A stretch of DNA of 64,000 nucleotides from Algihabitans albus (lineage in GTDB: Bacteria; Pseudomonadota; Alphaproteobacteria; Kiloniellales; DSM-21159). Of this stretch, positions 20,081 to 28,511 are shown piece by piece. Where the stretch lies: the NCBI RefSeq assembly GCF_003572205.1, contig NZ_QXNY01000002.1, positions 868,001-932,000 on the forward strand. Direction: 5' to 3'. Under the pieces are notes generated by a model that made no database searches, had not been told where the DNA came from, and saw only the letters and a list, made by a program, of their open reading frames with translations. The first letter of the stretch is position 1; each line of letters begins with the position of its first letter. Position numbers and translations under genes: made by a program.

Positions 20081-20994
20081 TCCGCGACCCCGTCGAGCGC
20101 AGTCTGGCCGATGGCCCGCTCCGCAACGGGCGGTGCCACGCGCGCGAAGTGCAGATCCGGGCAGGCCGCGCGAAGCTTCGATGAATCCAGACTGACATCC
20201 GCCGGCCGCGCGGGCGGCATCAGGCGGTCGCGGCCGATTCTGCAGACCGGCAGGACATGCGCCGTCGCCCGTAGCTCCCGCGTCACGATATCGAAAGGGG
20301 ACAGCCTTTCCGGACCCGACACGTGAAACACCCCACGGTCGGGCAGGAAGGCCAACCTCACGAGCGCCGAGGCGGCATCGGAGAAGCGCAACGGCGAGCG
20401 CGTCTCGTCGGCGGCAATGGAGACAGGCCGCCGCGCGAGCCGTGCGTCATGGATAAGCGATTGCAACGTCGTGGCGCAAACGCCCTCCTCGTGAAGCAAC
20501 GACAGCCGCGCGACGACGCCGCCCGAGCGAAGCACCGCCGCCTCCGCCGCCAGTTTCGAGCGCCCATAGACGGTCTGAGGCTCCGCCGCATCTGTCTCCC
20601 GGTAGGGCCGGCCGAGCGTCCCGTCGAAGACATAGTCCGACGAGGTCATCATCAAACGCGCGCCCGCCCTCTCGGCATAAGCGGCGATCGTCTCGACCGC
20701 ATCCACGTTCACGGCCCGAGCCAGTTGCGGATGCTTGTGCGCCTCGGACGGGCTGGAGAGCGCAGCGAGATGTATGATCTTTGTCGGCCGGAAGGTGGCG
20801 AGGCATTCAGTCAGGGCCTCGCGGTCCGTCAAGTCGATACGATAGTGGCGGTCCCGGCGCGCGGCAGCCGCACGACGGGATAGCGTTGCGATACAAAAAT
20901 TTCTCGCATAAGGTGTGAAATCGAGCGCGGAGAGTACGAACCGTCCCAGGTTTCCGCTGCTGCCGGTGACCAGTACTTTGGCTCGATCTTGCAT
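20077..20994 (-). CDS. NAD(P)-dependent sugar reductase/epimerase (RmlD-like)
   Basis: A 305-residue extended short-chain dehydrogenase. The Rossmann motif is VTGSSGNLGRFVLSAL (residue 9). IIHLAALSSPSEAHKHP and MMTSSDYVFDGTLGRPYRE follow, the latter very like the RmlD signature (SSDYVFDG). The YxxxK catalytic pair is in VYGRSKLAAE. RmlD reduces dTDP-4-keto-rhamnose; other family members act on other nucleotide sugars, so the exact substrate is open. Translationally coupled to the downstream glycosyltransferase. Confidence 0.82.
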   Translation of the reverse strand: MQDRAKVLVTGSSGNLGRFVLSALDFTPYARNFCIATLSRRAAAARRDRHYRIDLTDREALTECLATFRPTKIIHLAALSSPSEAHKHPQLARAVNVDAVETIAAYAERAGARLMMTSSDYVFDGTLGRPYRETDAAEPQTVYGRSKLAAEAAVLRSGGVVARLSLLHEEGVCATTLQSLIHDARLARRPVSIAADETRSPLRFSDAASALVRLAFLPDRGVFHVSGPERLSPFDIVTRELRATAHVLPVCRIGRDRLMPPARPADVSLDSSKLRAACPDLHFARVAPPVAERAIGQTALDGVAD

Positions 20995-21039
20995 CGCTTT
21001 TCTGTGTTGAGTCGAGTGTCGCTCGAACAGAGAAACTTA

Positions 21040-22302
21040 CTATAAGTTGAGGAGCTTGGCCGGCGCAACAGCGGCCTCCCGCGAGGAGGAAGAACCCGCA
21101 GAGGCGCGGGCCGGCGGCACCGTGGCAAGGACGCGGGCGACCTGCTGTGCCGCGTACTGCGGCGCGTGCGTCTCGGAGGCTTGCCTCAAAAGATACTCCG
21201 CCTGCGCGCGGGCCGGCGCGGGATTGCGCGCGACGGAGATCAATTCGGCAAGAGCCGCGTCGGACTCCTCGCGGATCCAGGCGACGGGGATCGGCAGATC
21301 GAGACCGCGAAAAGCCAGGGCCGTACCGATAACCGGCACGCCATGGCACAGCGCCTCCGCCACCTTCATGCGCACACCGCCGCCGACCGGATAGGGTGCA
21401 GCGATGCAATCGACCGTGCGATAGAAGTCGGTGGGATCCTCGAGGTAGCCGGAAACCTCGACGCCTGCCGCACGCAGGCGCTCGGCCATTCCGGCCCGCA
21501 GACCGGGGCCGGCAATCCGTATCGTCAAGCCGGCCTCCCTGAGCGGGACCAGCATTTCTCGTACAAAGCCGTCCAGGGCCACTTCGTTCGGCGCCCAAGA
21601 CCAGGAGCCGAACAACCCGACGTTCCAACGGCGGCCCTTTCCCCTTATCGCCGCCGGATCCCGACGATCTTCGATGGCGACCGGGACGGTGAAGACGCCT
21701 GCGTCGCCGCGATTCAGCCGGATGGCCGCCGCGTCTTCCTCACAAATGGCGATGATCGCCTTGGCACGTCTCCAGAGGCGTTGTTCGGCTTGGCGCAGAA
21801 GGCGGCTCTCATGCCGCGCGAAGGGGCGCAGCAAGGCTGGCCCCAGCTTTGCGGCCGCGACCCAGAGGTCGTGCTCGATATTGTGGGTGTCGAGCAGCAA
21901 CGGCGGCCCGGACGTCGGCAGATGCTGCGCCATCTGGATGCCGGCGATCACGGCGTCGGGCCGATGCGCCGCAACGAAGCGCCTTATGCGCTCCGCGACC
22001 CCGGGACTTGAAAACTTGGCCAGACTATAGGGCTCCGCCTTCGCAACGGCGGTCGCGAGCGTCCGAAGCAGCGCGACCGGCCGCCGGCGCAGCCGGATCG
22101 ACCAGGGCCAGACCTCGACCGAGGCCAGGCAGGGCGCGAGGCGGCGAAGCTCGCGGTAGTCCTCGTCCTCGACCGACTCACCGAATCCCGCCAGATGCAC
22201 GTCGCAGCCGGCCGGCATGGCCTGCAACAGCTCGAACCAGCGGCGCATATGGCCGCCCCTGATCGGCCAGGGAATCTCATGCACCAAAAAGACAAGCCGC
22301 AT
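21040..22302 (-). CDS. family 4-type glycosyltransferase
   Basis: A 420-residue GT-B fold protein. The N-terminal domain starts MRLVFLVHEIPWPIRGGHMRRW (glycine-rich acceptor loop). PLLLDTHNIEHDLW lies mid-protein, and the C-terminal donor domain begins around VGLFGSWSWAPNEVALDGF. Its family signature is VGGGVRMKVAEALCHGVPVIGT, with the donor-binding Glu in KVAEAL. It is a retaining transferase of polysaccharide or lipid-glycan assembly; sugar unknown. It leads the minus-strand run towards the RmlD-like gene (45 bp gap) and diverges from the GT2 gene at 22386. Confidence 0.85.
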   Translation of the reverse strand: MRLVFLVHEIPWPIRGGHMRRWFELLQAMPAGCDVHLAGFGESVEDEDYRELRRLAPCLASVEVWPWSIRLRRRPVALLRTLATAVAKAEPYSLAKFSSPGVAERIRRFVAAHRPDAVIAGIQMAQHLPTSGPPLLLDTHNIEHDLWVAAAKLGPALLRPFARHESRLLRQAEQRLWRRAKAIIAICEEDAAAIRLNRGDAGVFTVPVAIEDRRDPAAIRGKGRRWNVGLFGSWSWAPNEVALDGFVREMLVPLREAGLTIRIAGPGLRAGMAERLRAAGVEVSGYLEDPTDFYRTVDCIAAPYPVGGGVRMKVAEALCHGVPVIGTALAFRGLDLPIPVAWIREESDAALAELISVARNPAPARAQAEYLLRQASETHAPQYAAQQVARVLATVPPARASAGSSSSREAAVAPAKLLNL

Positions 22303-22385
22303 TGCAGAACGGAACTCCGGCGGAACGCTCCGGCAAATATGAGGGGCGTTGCCACCCGCGGAGAATACCTTACCCTGCGCGCACG

Positions 22386-23372
22386 ATGAGGGTAGTCCGA
22401 AACAAGAGGGAAAGCGCTGGAGCCGATGGCGACAGCCCGCTGCGGGCCGTCGTCGATATCGTGATCGTGAGCTACAACACCCGGGACCTGACGCTTGCCT
22501 GTTTGCGGACCGTCGAGAGAGAAACGAGCGTCGCTCATCGCGTCATCGTGGTCGACAACGGGTCTCGCGACGGCTCGGCCGATGCGATCGCCGAAGCCTT
22601 TCCCAGCGTGCTGCTACTTCGCTCGGCGAAGAACCTAGGATTTGCCGGAGCCATCAATCTGGCAAGCGGGCAGCTTGCCGCGCCCTGGCTGCTGCTCCTC
22701 AATTCCGATGCCGAGGTTCGGGATCGAGCCATCGACCGCTTGCTGGCCTATGCCCAGGCCCAACCGGCGCCGGGCATCTATGGCGGGCGTGTCCTGGAGC
22801 GCGACGGGCGCAGCAGCGGCATCTCCTGTCTTGGACGACCGAGCGTCTGGAGCCACTTCTGCCTTGCGACCGGTCTCACCTTTCTGTTCCGCAGGTCGGT
22901 CTGGTTCAATCCGGAAGCCGTCCGGCTGAGCCAGGACGACCAACCGCGCGAGGTCGATATCGTGGTCGGCTGCCTGTTTCTGATTTCCACCGCGGACTGG
23001 CGGCGCCTCGGCGGGTTCGACCGACGCTTCTTTATGTACGGCGAAGAGGCCGACCTCTGCCTGCGCGCGGCGAGACTGGGGCTTCGGTCCGTCGCCGTCC
23101 CCTTCGCAACCATCCTGCACCTCGGCGAAGCCTCGGCCGAAACACCGGCCGATCCTCTCGTACAGATCGCCCGGGCGCGGATGACGCTGATGCGGCGACA
23201 CTGGCCCAAGCGCTGGCACTTCACGATCGTTCCGCTCGGCTGGCTATGGGCGGCACTGCGCGTCGCAGCCGCGTCGCTGCCGATGCTCCGCGCCTCGGCG
23301 CGAACCGCCGAGCGGCGGCGGACCTGGCGGACGGTGTGGCGACGGCGCGCCGAATGGCTGGCCGGTTACTGA
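22386..23372 (+). CDS. family 2 glycosyltransferase (rhamnosyltransferase-like)
   Basis: A 328-residue GT-A enzyme with DIVIVSYNTRDLTLACLRTV, VIVVDNGSRDGSADAIAEAFP and NLGFAGAINLASGQ, then a DxD equivalent in LLLLNSDAEVRD and the catalytic region GGFDRRFFMYGEEADLCLRA. The GFDxxFFMYxEExDLC pattern is typical of WbbL-like rhamnosyltransferases. A hydrophobic stretch near the C-terminus (IVPLGWLWAALRVAAASL) may anchor it to the membrane. ATG 22386 is the start of the conserved protein; the frame is open upstream into the divergent gene's promoter. With the RmlD-like gene nearby, rhamnose is a reasonable guess. Confidence 0.85.
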   Translation: MRVVRNKRESAGADGDSPLRAVVDIVIVSYNTRDLTLACLRTVERETSVAHRVIVVDNGSRDGSADAIAEAFPSVLLLRSAKNLGFAGAINLASGQLAAPWLLLLNSDAEVRDRAIDRLLAYAQAQPAPGIYGGRVLERDGRSSGISCLGRPSVWSHFCLATGLTFLFRRSVWFNPEAVRLSQDDQPREVDIVVGCLFLISTADWRRLGGFDRRFFMYGEEADLCLRAARLGLRSVAVPFATILHLGEASAETPADPLVQIARARMTLMRRHWPKRWHFTIVPLGWLWAALRVAAASLPMLRASARTAERRRTWRTVWRRRAEWLAGY

Positions 23373-23408
23373 TCTCCACAAGGGCGCGGCGGTCCACTCC
23401 GCCCTTCC

Positions 23409-23585
23409 TCACCCGCGCAGCCGTTCGATCATCTTCGGATCGGCGAAATAGACGAAGGTGTTGATGTAGACACCCCCTCGGCAACGTCCGTCGGGACCGA
23501 TGTGCCTTGGATCCTGATGCCGACCGAGATCGAAACTCTCAGGCGGCCTCGGACGGCCACGGCTTGACCGAGCATCGCGTTGCAA
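23409..23585 (-). pseudogene. protein-like fragment, 58 codons, unidentified
   Basis: Reading on the minus strand from a TTG at 23585 gives 58 residues ending in a well-formed tail: ESFDLGRHQDPRHIGPDG, GGVYINTFVYFADP and KMIERLRG before TGA. An in-frame TAG lies two codons upstream of the TTG. Composition and codon choice look coding, but there is no ATG or convincing ribosome binding site. It may be the C-terminal remnant of a larger, decayed gene or a true small protein. The rest of the gap (23586-23732) contains only the presumed promoter of the following flavoprotein gene. Confidence 0.35.
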
Positions 23586-23732
23586 CCACCGCTATCGGCA
23601 AGGCTTTGGTCGGAACGACCGCAAGGCGAAACCAGCAGGATCCCTCGGAAAGAAAATCATCAGACACCTGTTGTCAGACAACTGACGTCTCGCTATGCAG
23701 AGAGCATCTGCTCTGAATCGAAGGGCGACTGC

Positions 23733-25184
23733 GTGACCCGTTCCGCCACTGTTTCCGCCAACAGCGCACCTGCAGCGTCCGAGCGCCTTTTGAAGCACCT
23801 GACGGGCCGTCTCGGCGACCAAGGCCTGGTGACGGTGCCGGACGACATGGCTCCCTATCTCGTCGACTGGCGCGGGCTCTATAAAGGCACCGCGCGGGCC
23901 GTGGTCCTGCCGCGCACGACGGAGGAGGTGGCGGAAACCGTCCGTGCCTGCGTCGCAGCCGGCGTGCCGATCGTCCCCCAAGGCGGCAACACCGGTCTGG
24001 TGGGCGCCGCGACACCCGCGAGCGCAGGCGAGGCCGTCGTCCTCAACCTGAAACGGCTCGATCGGGTCCGCGACCTCGATCCCGAGGATCAGACCGTCAC
24101 CGTCGAAGCAGGCTGCGTTCTGGCGCGTCTTCAGGAGGCCGCGGCCGAGGCCGGGCTGCTCTTTCCGCTCAGCCTGGGCGCCGAAGGCTCCTGCCAGATC
24201 GGCGGCAATCTCTCGACCAACGCAGGCGGCATTCACGTACTGCGCTACGGCAATGCGCGGGATCTCGTTCTGGGCCTGGAGGTGGTTCTGCCGGACGGGA
24301 CTGTCTGGAACGGGCTGAGACGACTGCGCAAGGACAATACCGGTTACGACCTGAAACAACTTTTCCTCGGCGCGGAAGGGACGCTTGGGGTCATCACCGC
24401 GGCCACACTGAAATTGTTCCCACGACACGGCGAGACGGTCACCTGCTTCGCAGCCGTGGCAGACCCTGAAGCCGCGGTGCGTCTTCTATCGCGCTTGAAA
24501 AGAGAATTCGGCGAGACACTGAACGCCTGCGAACTCGTGCCGAGGCTCGGGATCGATCTGGCACTCAAGTATGTCGAGGGCAGCTTCGATCCCCTGGCGT
24601 CGCCCTACCCTGCCTACGTCCTCGCGGAACTGGCGAGCGCACGGCGTGAAACAGGCCTGCGCGAAGGCCTGGAGACAACACTGGCGGAGGCCTACGAGGC
24701 CGGCGACCTGCTGGATGCCAGCATCGCGACGAGCGAGGCGCAGGCGCAGCGGCTCTGGTTCCTGCGCGAAGCCATCGTCGAAGGTCAGCGTCTCCATGGC
24801 CAACAGCTCAAGCATGACATCTCCGTCCCCGTCAGTTGCCTGCCGGCGTTCCTGGCGGAAGCGGGGACCCGGGTCTCGGCACTGCGTCCCGATGTGGAGA
24901 TCATGGCTTTCGGCCACCTCGGAGATGGCAATATTCACTTCAATCTCAGCGTCCCGGCCGATGGCGCAGCCGACCTCACGGCGTCCCAGGCCGAAGCCCT
25001 GACCGGAAGCGTTCACGACGTGGCGAGCGAATTCGGCGGCAGCATTTCGGCCGAACACGGCATCGGGCAGCTAAAGCGCGCCGAGAACCTCCGGCGGAAG
25101 CCGGAGATCGAGATCGATCTCATGCGACGGCTGAAGTCCGCCCTCGATCCGTTGGGCCTGATGAACCCCGGAAAGGTGATTTGA
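23733..25184 (+). CDS. FAD-linked D-2-hydroxyacid dehydrogenase/oxidase (GlcD/D2HGDH-like)
   Basis: A 483-residue VAO-family flavoprotein. The FAD-binding domain has VVLPRTTEEVAETVRACVAAG, IVPQGGNTGLVGAATP (pyrophosphate loop), FPLSLGAEGSCQIGGNLSTN and RYGNARDLVLGLEVVLPDG. The C-terminal FAD-oxidase domain carries FGHLGDGNIHFNLSVP, whose His residues bind metal in D-2-hydroxyglutarate and D-lactate dehydrogenases, and SAEHGIGQLK. A GTG start (VTRSATVSA) with GAAGGGCG upstream is preferred to the longer open frame. It is followed, 1 bp later, by the GntR-amidohydrolase gene. It probably oxidises a 2-hydroxyacid derived from the substrate of this operon. Confidence 0.88.
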   Translation: MTRSATVSANSAPAASERLLKHLTGRLGDQGLVTVPDDMAPYLVDWRGLYKGTARAVVLPRTTEEVAETVRACVAAGVPIVPQGGNTGLVGAATPASAGEAVVLNLKRLDRVRDLDPEDQTVTVEAGCVLARLQEAAAEAGLLFPLSLGAEGSCQIGGNLSTNAGGIHVLRYGNARDLVLGLEVVLPDGTVWNGLRRLRKDNTGYDLKQLFLGAEGTLGVITAATLKLFPRHGETVTCFAAVADPEAAVRLLSRLKREFGETLNACELVPRLGIDLALKYVEGSFDPLASPYPAYVLAELASARRETGLREGLETTLAEAYEAGDLLDASIATSEAQAQRLWFLREAIVEGQRLHGQQLKHDISVPVSCLPAFLAEAGTRVSALRPDVEIMAFGHLGDGNIHFNLSVPADGAADLTASQAEALTGSVHDVASEFGGSISAEHGIGQLKRAENLRRKPEIEIDLMRRLKSALDPLGLMNPGKVI

Positions 25185-25185
25185 G

Positions 25186-26856
25186 ATGATCGAGCGCAGG
25201 TCGCGGACCGGGCCTGGCGAGGCGTCGCGTTTCGAAGCGCTGTCGCGGCCCTATCGTCTGTCCGACGAGATCGCGCAGCGCATTGCGCGCAGAATCCTCG
25301 ACGGCGACTTCAAACCCGGGGAGCGACTGCCGACGGAAGCCCGCCTGACCGAGGAGTTCGGCGTCGGTCGAAGCGCCGTGCGGGAGGCGATCGCCAAGTT
25401 GCGCCAGGACGGCCTTGTCGAAACACGTCAAGGCGTCGGTGCGTTCGTTTCAACCTCGCCCCAGGACCGCGCCTTTCAGATCAACTCCGAGGCCCTGCGG
25501 ACCGTCCAGGATCTGCGCCACGTCCTGGAACTGCGGATGGAAATGGAGGTCAGCGGCGCCGCCATGGCCGCCCGGCGGCGTTCGCACAAGCAGTTGCAAG
25601 GCATGCGCGCCGCGCTCGACCGTCTGCGCGGATCGTTGGACCAGGGCGAAGACCCCGTCGCTGACGAACACGCCTTTCACAGGGCCGTGGCCGAGGCCTC
25701 CAACAATCCCTACTACCGCGATTTCATGCAGTTCCTGGCGGCACGCATCGGCGTCAGCCTGGCGATGGAACGGTCGCGGAACGCTACGGCGGGCGACAAG
25801 GTGCTGCGCGAATACGAAGCCATCTACGACGCCATCAAGCAAGGCGACCCGGACCTCGCGCGCCGGGCGGCCTGGTATCACCTGCTGCGTGCGGCGGATC
25901 GGCTCGGGCTGCGAGGACTCCAAGGATGGGAAGAGAGCAGGATGACATTGATCGGTGAGAGTTACATCCCGGCCTGCGCGCCGGCGGACCCGACTCCTCG
26001 CAAGCCGATACTCGCCGTTCCCCCGGGTGCCTGTGACTGTCACGCGCATGTCTTTGGGCCCGTCGAACGCTATCCCTACACCCGCCACCGCACCTACACG
26101 CCGCCCGATGCGCCGCTGGAGGCCTATCAGACCATGCTCTCTACACTGGGGCTGGAGCGGGCCGTTATCGTGCAGCCGAGCGTCTACGGAACCGACAACA
26201 GAGCGACCCTCGATGCGATTAGCGCCGGCGGTCCGAACTTTCGCGGCGTCGTGGTGGTCGACGAAAACATCGACACCGCGGAAATGGAGCGCATGCACGA
26301 AGCCGGCGTGCGCGGCGTGCGGATCAACCTCATCTTCAAGAGCGGCATCGAAGTGTCCGATGTCCGCAAGCTGGCGGAGAAGATAAAGCCCTTCGATTGG
26401 CATCTGCAGCTTCTGATCGACGTCTCTGAATTCTCGGACATTCGGCGCAACCTCGGCGACTTGCCCGTCGAAGTCGTGATCGATCACATGGGTCACATGC
26501 CGACCTCCGTGGGTGTCGGTCACCCCGGCTTCCAGGAGATGCTGGCACTGCTGCGCGACGGCGGCTGTTGGGTCAAGCTGTCCGGCGCCTACCGCATCAC
26601 CGGCGGAAGCAGCGTTCCCTACGTCGACGTGATCCCCTTCGCCCAGGCCATCGTCGAGGCGAACCCTCGGCAGACGCTCTGGGCCACCGACTGGCCGCAC
26701 CCCTACGTCAACATTCCGATGCCCAACGACGGAGATCTTCTCGACCTTCTGACCGATTGGGCGCCCGACGCGGACGACCGCCAGAGAATCCTCGTCGACA
26801 ACCCGGCCCGCCTTTACGGGTTCCCCGCACTCGAACAGGCGGGCCGGCCCCTCTGA
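25186..26856 (+). CDS. fusion: FadR-type GntR regulator + LigI-like amidohydrolase
   Basis: One uninterrupted 556-codon frame. Residues 20-95 form a GntR winged HTH (FKPGERLPTEARLTEEFGVG, SAVREAIAKLRQDGLVETRQG). Residues 105-240 are an FCD ligand domain with metal-site residues in DEHAFHRAVAEASNNPYY and AAWYHLLRAAD. From about residue 253 (ATG 25942) an amidohydrolase of the 2-pyrone-4,6-dicarboxylate hydrolase/galactarolactone isomerase group follows: CDCHAHVFGP, VVIDHMGHMP and LWATDWPHPYVN. No stop separates them. An in-frame ATG with AAGAGAGCAGG in front could also give a free enzyme. It lies between a flavoprotein and a TRAP operon, so it would be regulator and enzyme of the same carboxylate pathway. 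Confidence 0.82.
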   Translation: MIERRSRTGPGEASRFEALSRPYRLSDEIAQRIARRILDGDFKPGERLPTEARLTEEFGVGRSAVREAIAKLRQDGLVETRQGVGAFVSTSPQDRAFQINSEALRTVQDLRHVLELRMEMEVSGAAMAARRRSHKQLQGMRAALDRLRGSLDQGEDPVADEHAFHRAVAEASNNPYYRDFMQFLAARIGVSLAMERSRNATAGDKVLREYEAIYDAIKQGDPDLARRAAWYHLLRAADRLGLRGLQGWEESRMTLIGESYIPACAPADPTPRKPILAVPPGACDCHAHVFGPVERYPYTRHRTYTPPDAPLEAYQTMLSTLGLERAVIVQPSVYGTDNRATLDAISAGGPNFRGVVVVDENIDTAEMERMHEAGVRGVRINLIFKSGIEVSDVRKLAEKIKPFDWHLQLLIDVSEFSDIRRNLGDLPVEVVIDHMGHMPTSVGVGHPGFQEMLALLRDGGCWVKLSGAYRITGGSSVPYVDVIPFAQAIVEANPRQTLWATDWPHPYVNIPMPNDGDLLDLLTDWAPDADDRQRILVDNPARLYGFPALEQAGRPL

Positions 26857-26895
26857 TCGACCAAGCAATTCATCAAAAAGACTGGGAGGAAACCA

Positions 26896-27900
26896 ATGTC
26901 CGGACTATCGAAACTGCTGAAAACCGCGTCGATCGGCGCCGCCGCGCTGCTCGCCGCGACGGCCATCGCGGGCGGAGTGTCCGCGCAAACGTCCTTGAAA
27001 CTCGGCTGGACCACCTCCGACGGTGCCAAGGATCCCTACGCGATCGCCGCCCGCGAGTTCGCGGCGGCTCTCGATAGGCTGGCACCCGGCGACTTCGAGA
27101 CACAGCTCTTTCCCAACCGCCAGCTTGGCGACGAGAAAGAGATGCTCGAAGGTCTTTCCTTCGGTACCCTCGACGTTGCGATCATCACCAATGCCGTCAT
27201 TGCCAATATCGAGCCGGCCTTCCAACTCAACGACATGCCGTTCCTCTACGGCGACGAGGCGCAGGCCCATGACGTCCTGGACGGCCCGGTCGGCCAGACC
27301 CTGCTGGCCAAGCTCGAAGACAGAGGCATCGTCGGCCTGGGGTTCGCCGAAGGCGGCTTTCGCAACATGGTCAACAACGCCAAGCCAGTGTCCACGCCCT
27401 CGGACGTCGAAGGCGTCAAGTACCGGGTAATGCAGAACCCCGTGTTCATCGAGATGTTCCAGTCGCTGGGCGGCAATGCCGTGCCCATGGCCTGGGGCGA
27501 GGTCTTCACCGCCGTGCAGCAAGGCACCATCGACGGCCTGGAAATCCCGGTCGCGGTTGTCGCCAACAACAAGTTCTCCGAAGTCACGAAGTACCTGTCT
27601 CTCACCAAACACACCTACTCGGCCCTTGGTGTCCTGATCTCGAAGAAGACCTACGACGACCTGTCCGAGGCGCAACAGGAGGCGGTGCGCGAGGCCGCCG
27701 CGATGGCGATTGCGGCACAGCGTGAGCAGAATGCCGTCAATATGGAGGAGCTGCTGAGCGAACTGCGCGCCCAAGGCATGGAGGTCAATCAGATCTCGGA
27801 CGCCTCAGCGTTCCGCAGCAAGGTGACCGGTGTCTATGACATGTTCAGAGACAAAATCGGCGCCGAACTGATGGACGAGGCCTTGGCCGCGGTTCAGTAA
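26896..27900 (+). CDS. dctP: TRAP transporter substrate-binding protein (second system)
   Basis: A 334-residue DctP-family receptor with a signal peptide (KLLKTASIGAAALLAATAIA, cleavage after SAQ). The mature chain starts SLKLGWTTSDGAKDPYAIAAREF. Further landmarks are LFPNRQLGDEKEMLEG, the ligand-arginine region GVKYRVMQNPVFIEMFQSLG, and NAVPMAWGEVFTAVQQGTIDGLE. GGGAGGAAACC precedes the ATG. It lies 39 bp after the regulator-enzyme gene and 113 bp before its permeases. The ligand is probably a carboxylate acted on by the LigI-like and flavoprotein enzymes upstream. Confidence 0.92.
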   Translation: MSGLSKLLKTASIGAAALLAATAIAGGVSAQTSLKLGWTTSDGAKDPYAIAAREFAAALDRLAPGDFETQLFPNRQLGDEKEMLEGLSFGTLDVAIITNAVIANIEPAFQLNDMPFLYGDEAQAHDVLDGPVGQTLLAKLEDRGIVGLGFAEGGFRNMVNNAKPVSTPSDVEGVKYRVMQNPVFIEMFQSLGGNAVPMAWGEVFTAVQQGTIDGLEIPVAVVANNKFSEVTKYLSLTKHTYSALGVLISKKTYDDLSEAQQEAVREAAAMAIAAQREQNAVNMEELLSELRAQGMEVNQISDASAFRSKVTGVYDMFRDKIGAELMDEALAAVQ

Positions 27901-28013
27901 CGCCGTCACGGAGACATCGCGGCCCCAGAGCCCGGTGGATAATTGCGGGCCGGTGGACAGCTGCCGGTCCCCTTACCGCCAGGCCGTCTCTCGCCAAGGG
28001 AGTCTCAACGCGG

Positions 28014-28511
28014 ATGCGAGCGACCATCGACAAGGCGAGCGCCCTCGCCGCGCAGACGACCGGATGGCTGGTGGTGGGCATGGCGAGCGTCATGCTCGGC
28101 AGCCTGATCCTCCAGGTTCTGTTCCGCTACCTCCTCGGACAGGCGCTGATCTGGTCGGAGGAGCTCGCGTTGTTTCTCTTTACCTGGGTGGTCCTGCTGA
28201 CGGGCAGCCTCGGTGTGCGCGAAGGCTTTCACGTGCGCCTTACCTTCCTGCTCGATCTCCTGCCGTCCGCACCGCGGGCTGCGATCGAGAAACTTCTGAT
28301 CACGGCGGTACTGGTCTTCGGCGCTCTTCTCGCCTACTCGGGCGCCAGCTACGTCGACGCCACGCTTGGCCAAGTCTCGGCCGCCGTGCGCTATCCCATC
28401 GAAACCCTTCATCTCGCCGCGCCGGTCAGCGGCGTCTTGATCGTCCTGCACGCGCTGGCGCTGTTACTCGGCCCCAGCCCGCAGACCGCCGCCGGCAACG
28501 ACCGTGAGTGA
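28014..28511 (+). CDS. dctQ: TRAP transporter small permease (second system)
   Basis: A 165-residue protein with four hydrophobic segments (about residues 17-40, 48-68, 92-115 and 130-153). It has the DctQ features QVLFRYLLGQALIWSEELALF and FTWVVLLTGSLGVREGFHVR. Its 3' end overlaps the dctM start by 8 bp, so the subunits are co-translated. It partners the DctM that follows and the DctP upstream. Confidence 0.9.
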   Translation: MRATIDKASALAAQTTGWLVVGMASVMLGSLILQVLFRYLLGQALIWSEELALFLFTWVVLLTGSLGVREGFHVRLTFLLDLLPSAPRAAIEKLLITAVLVFGALLAYSGASYVDATLGQVSAAVRYPIETLHLAAPVSGVLIVLHALALLLGPSPQTAAGNDRE

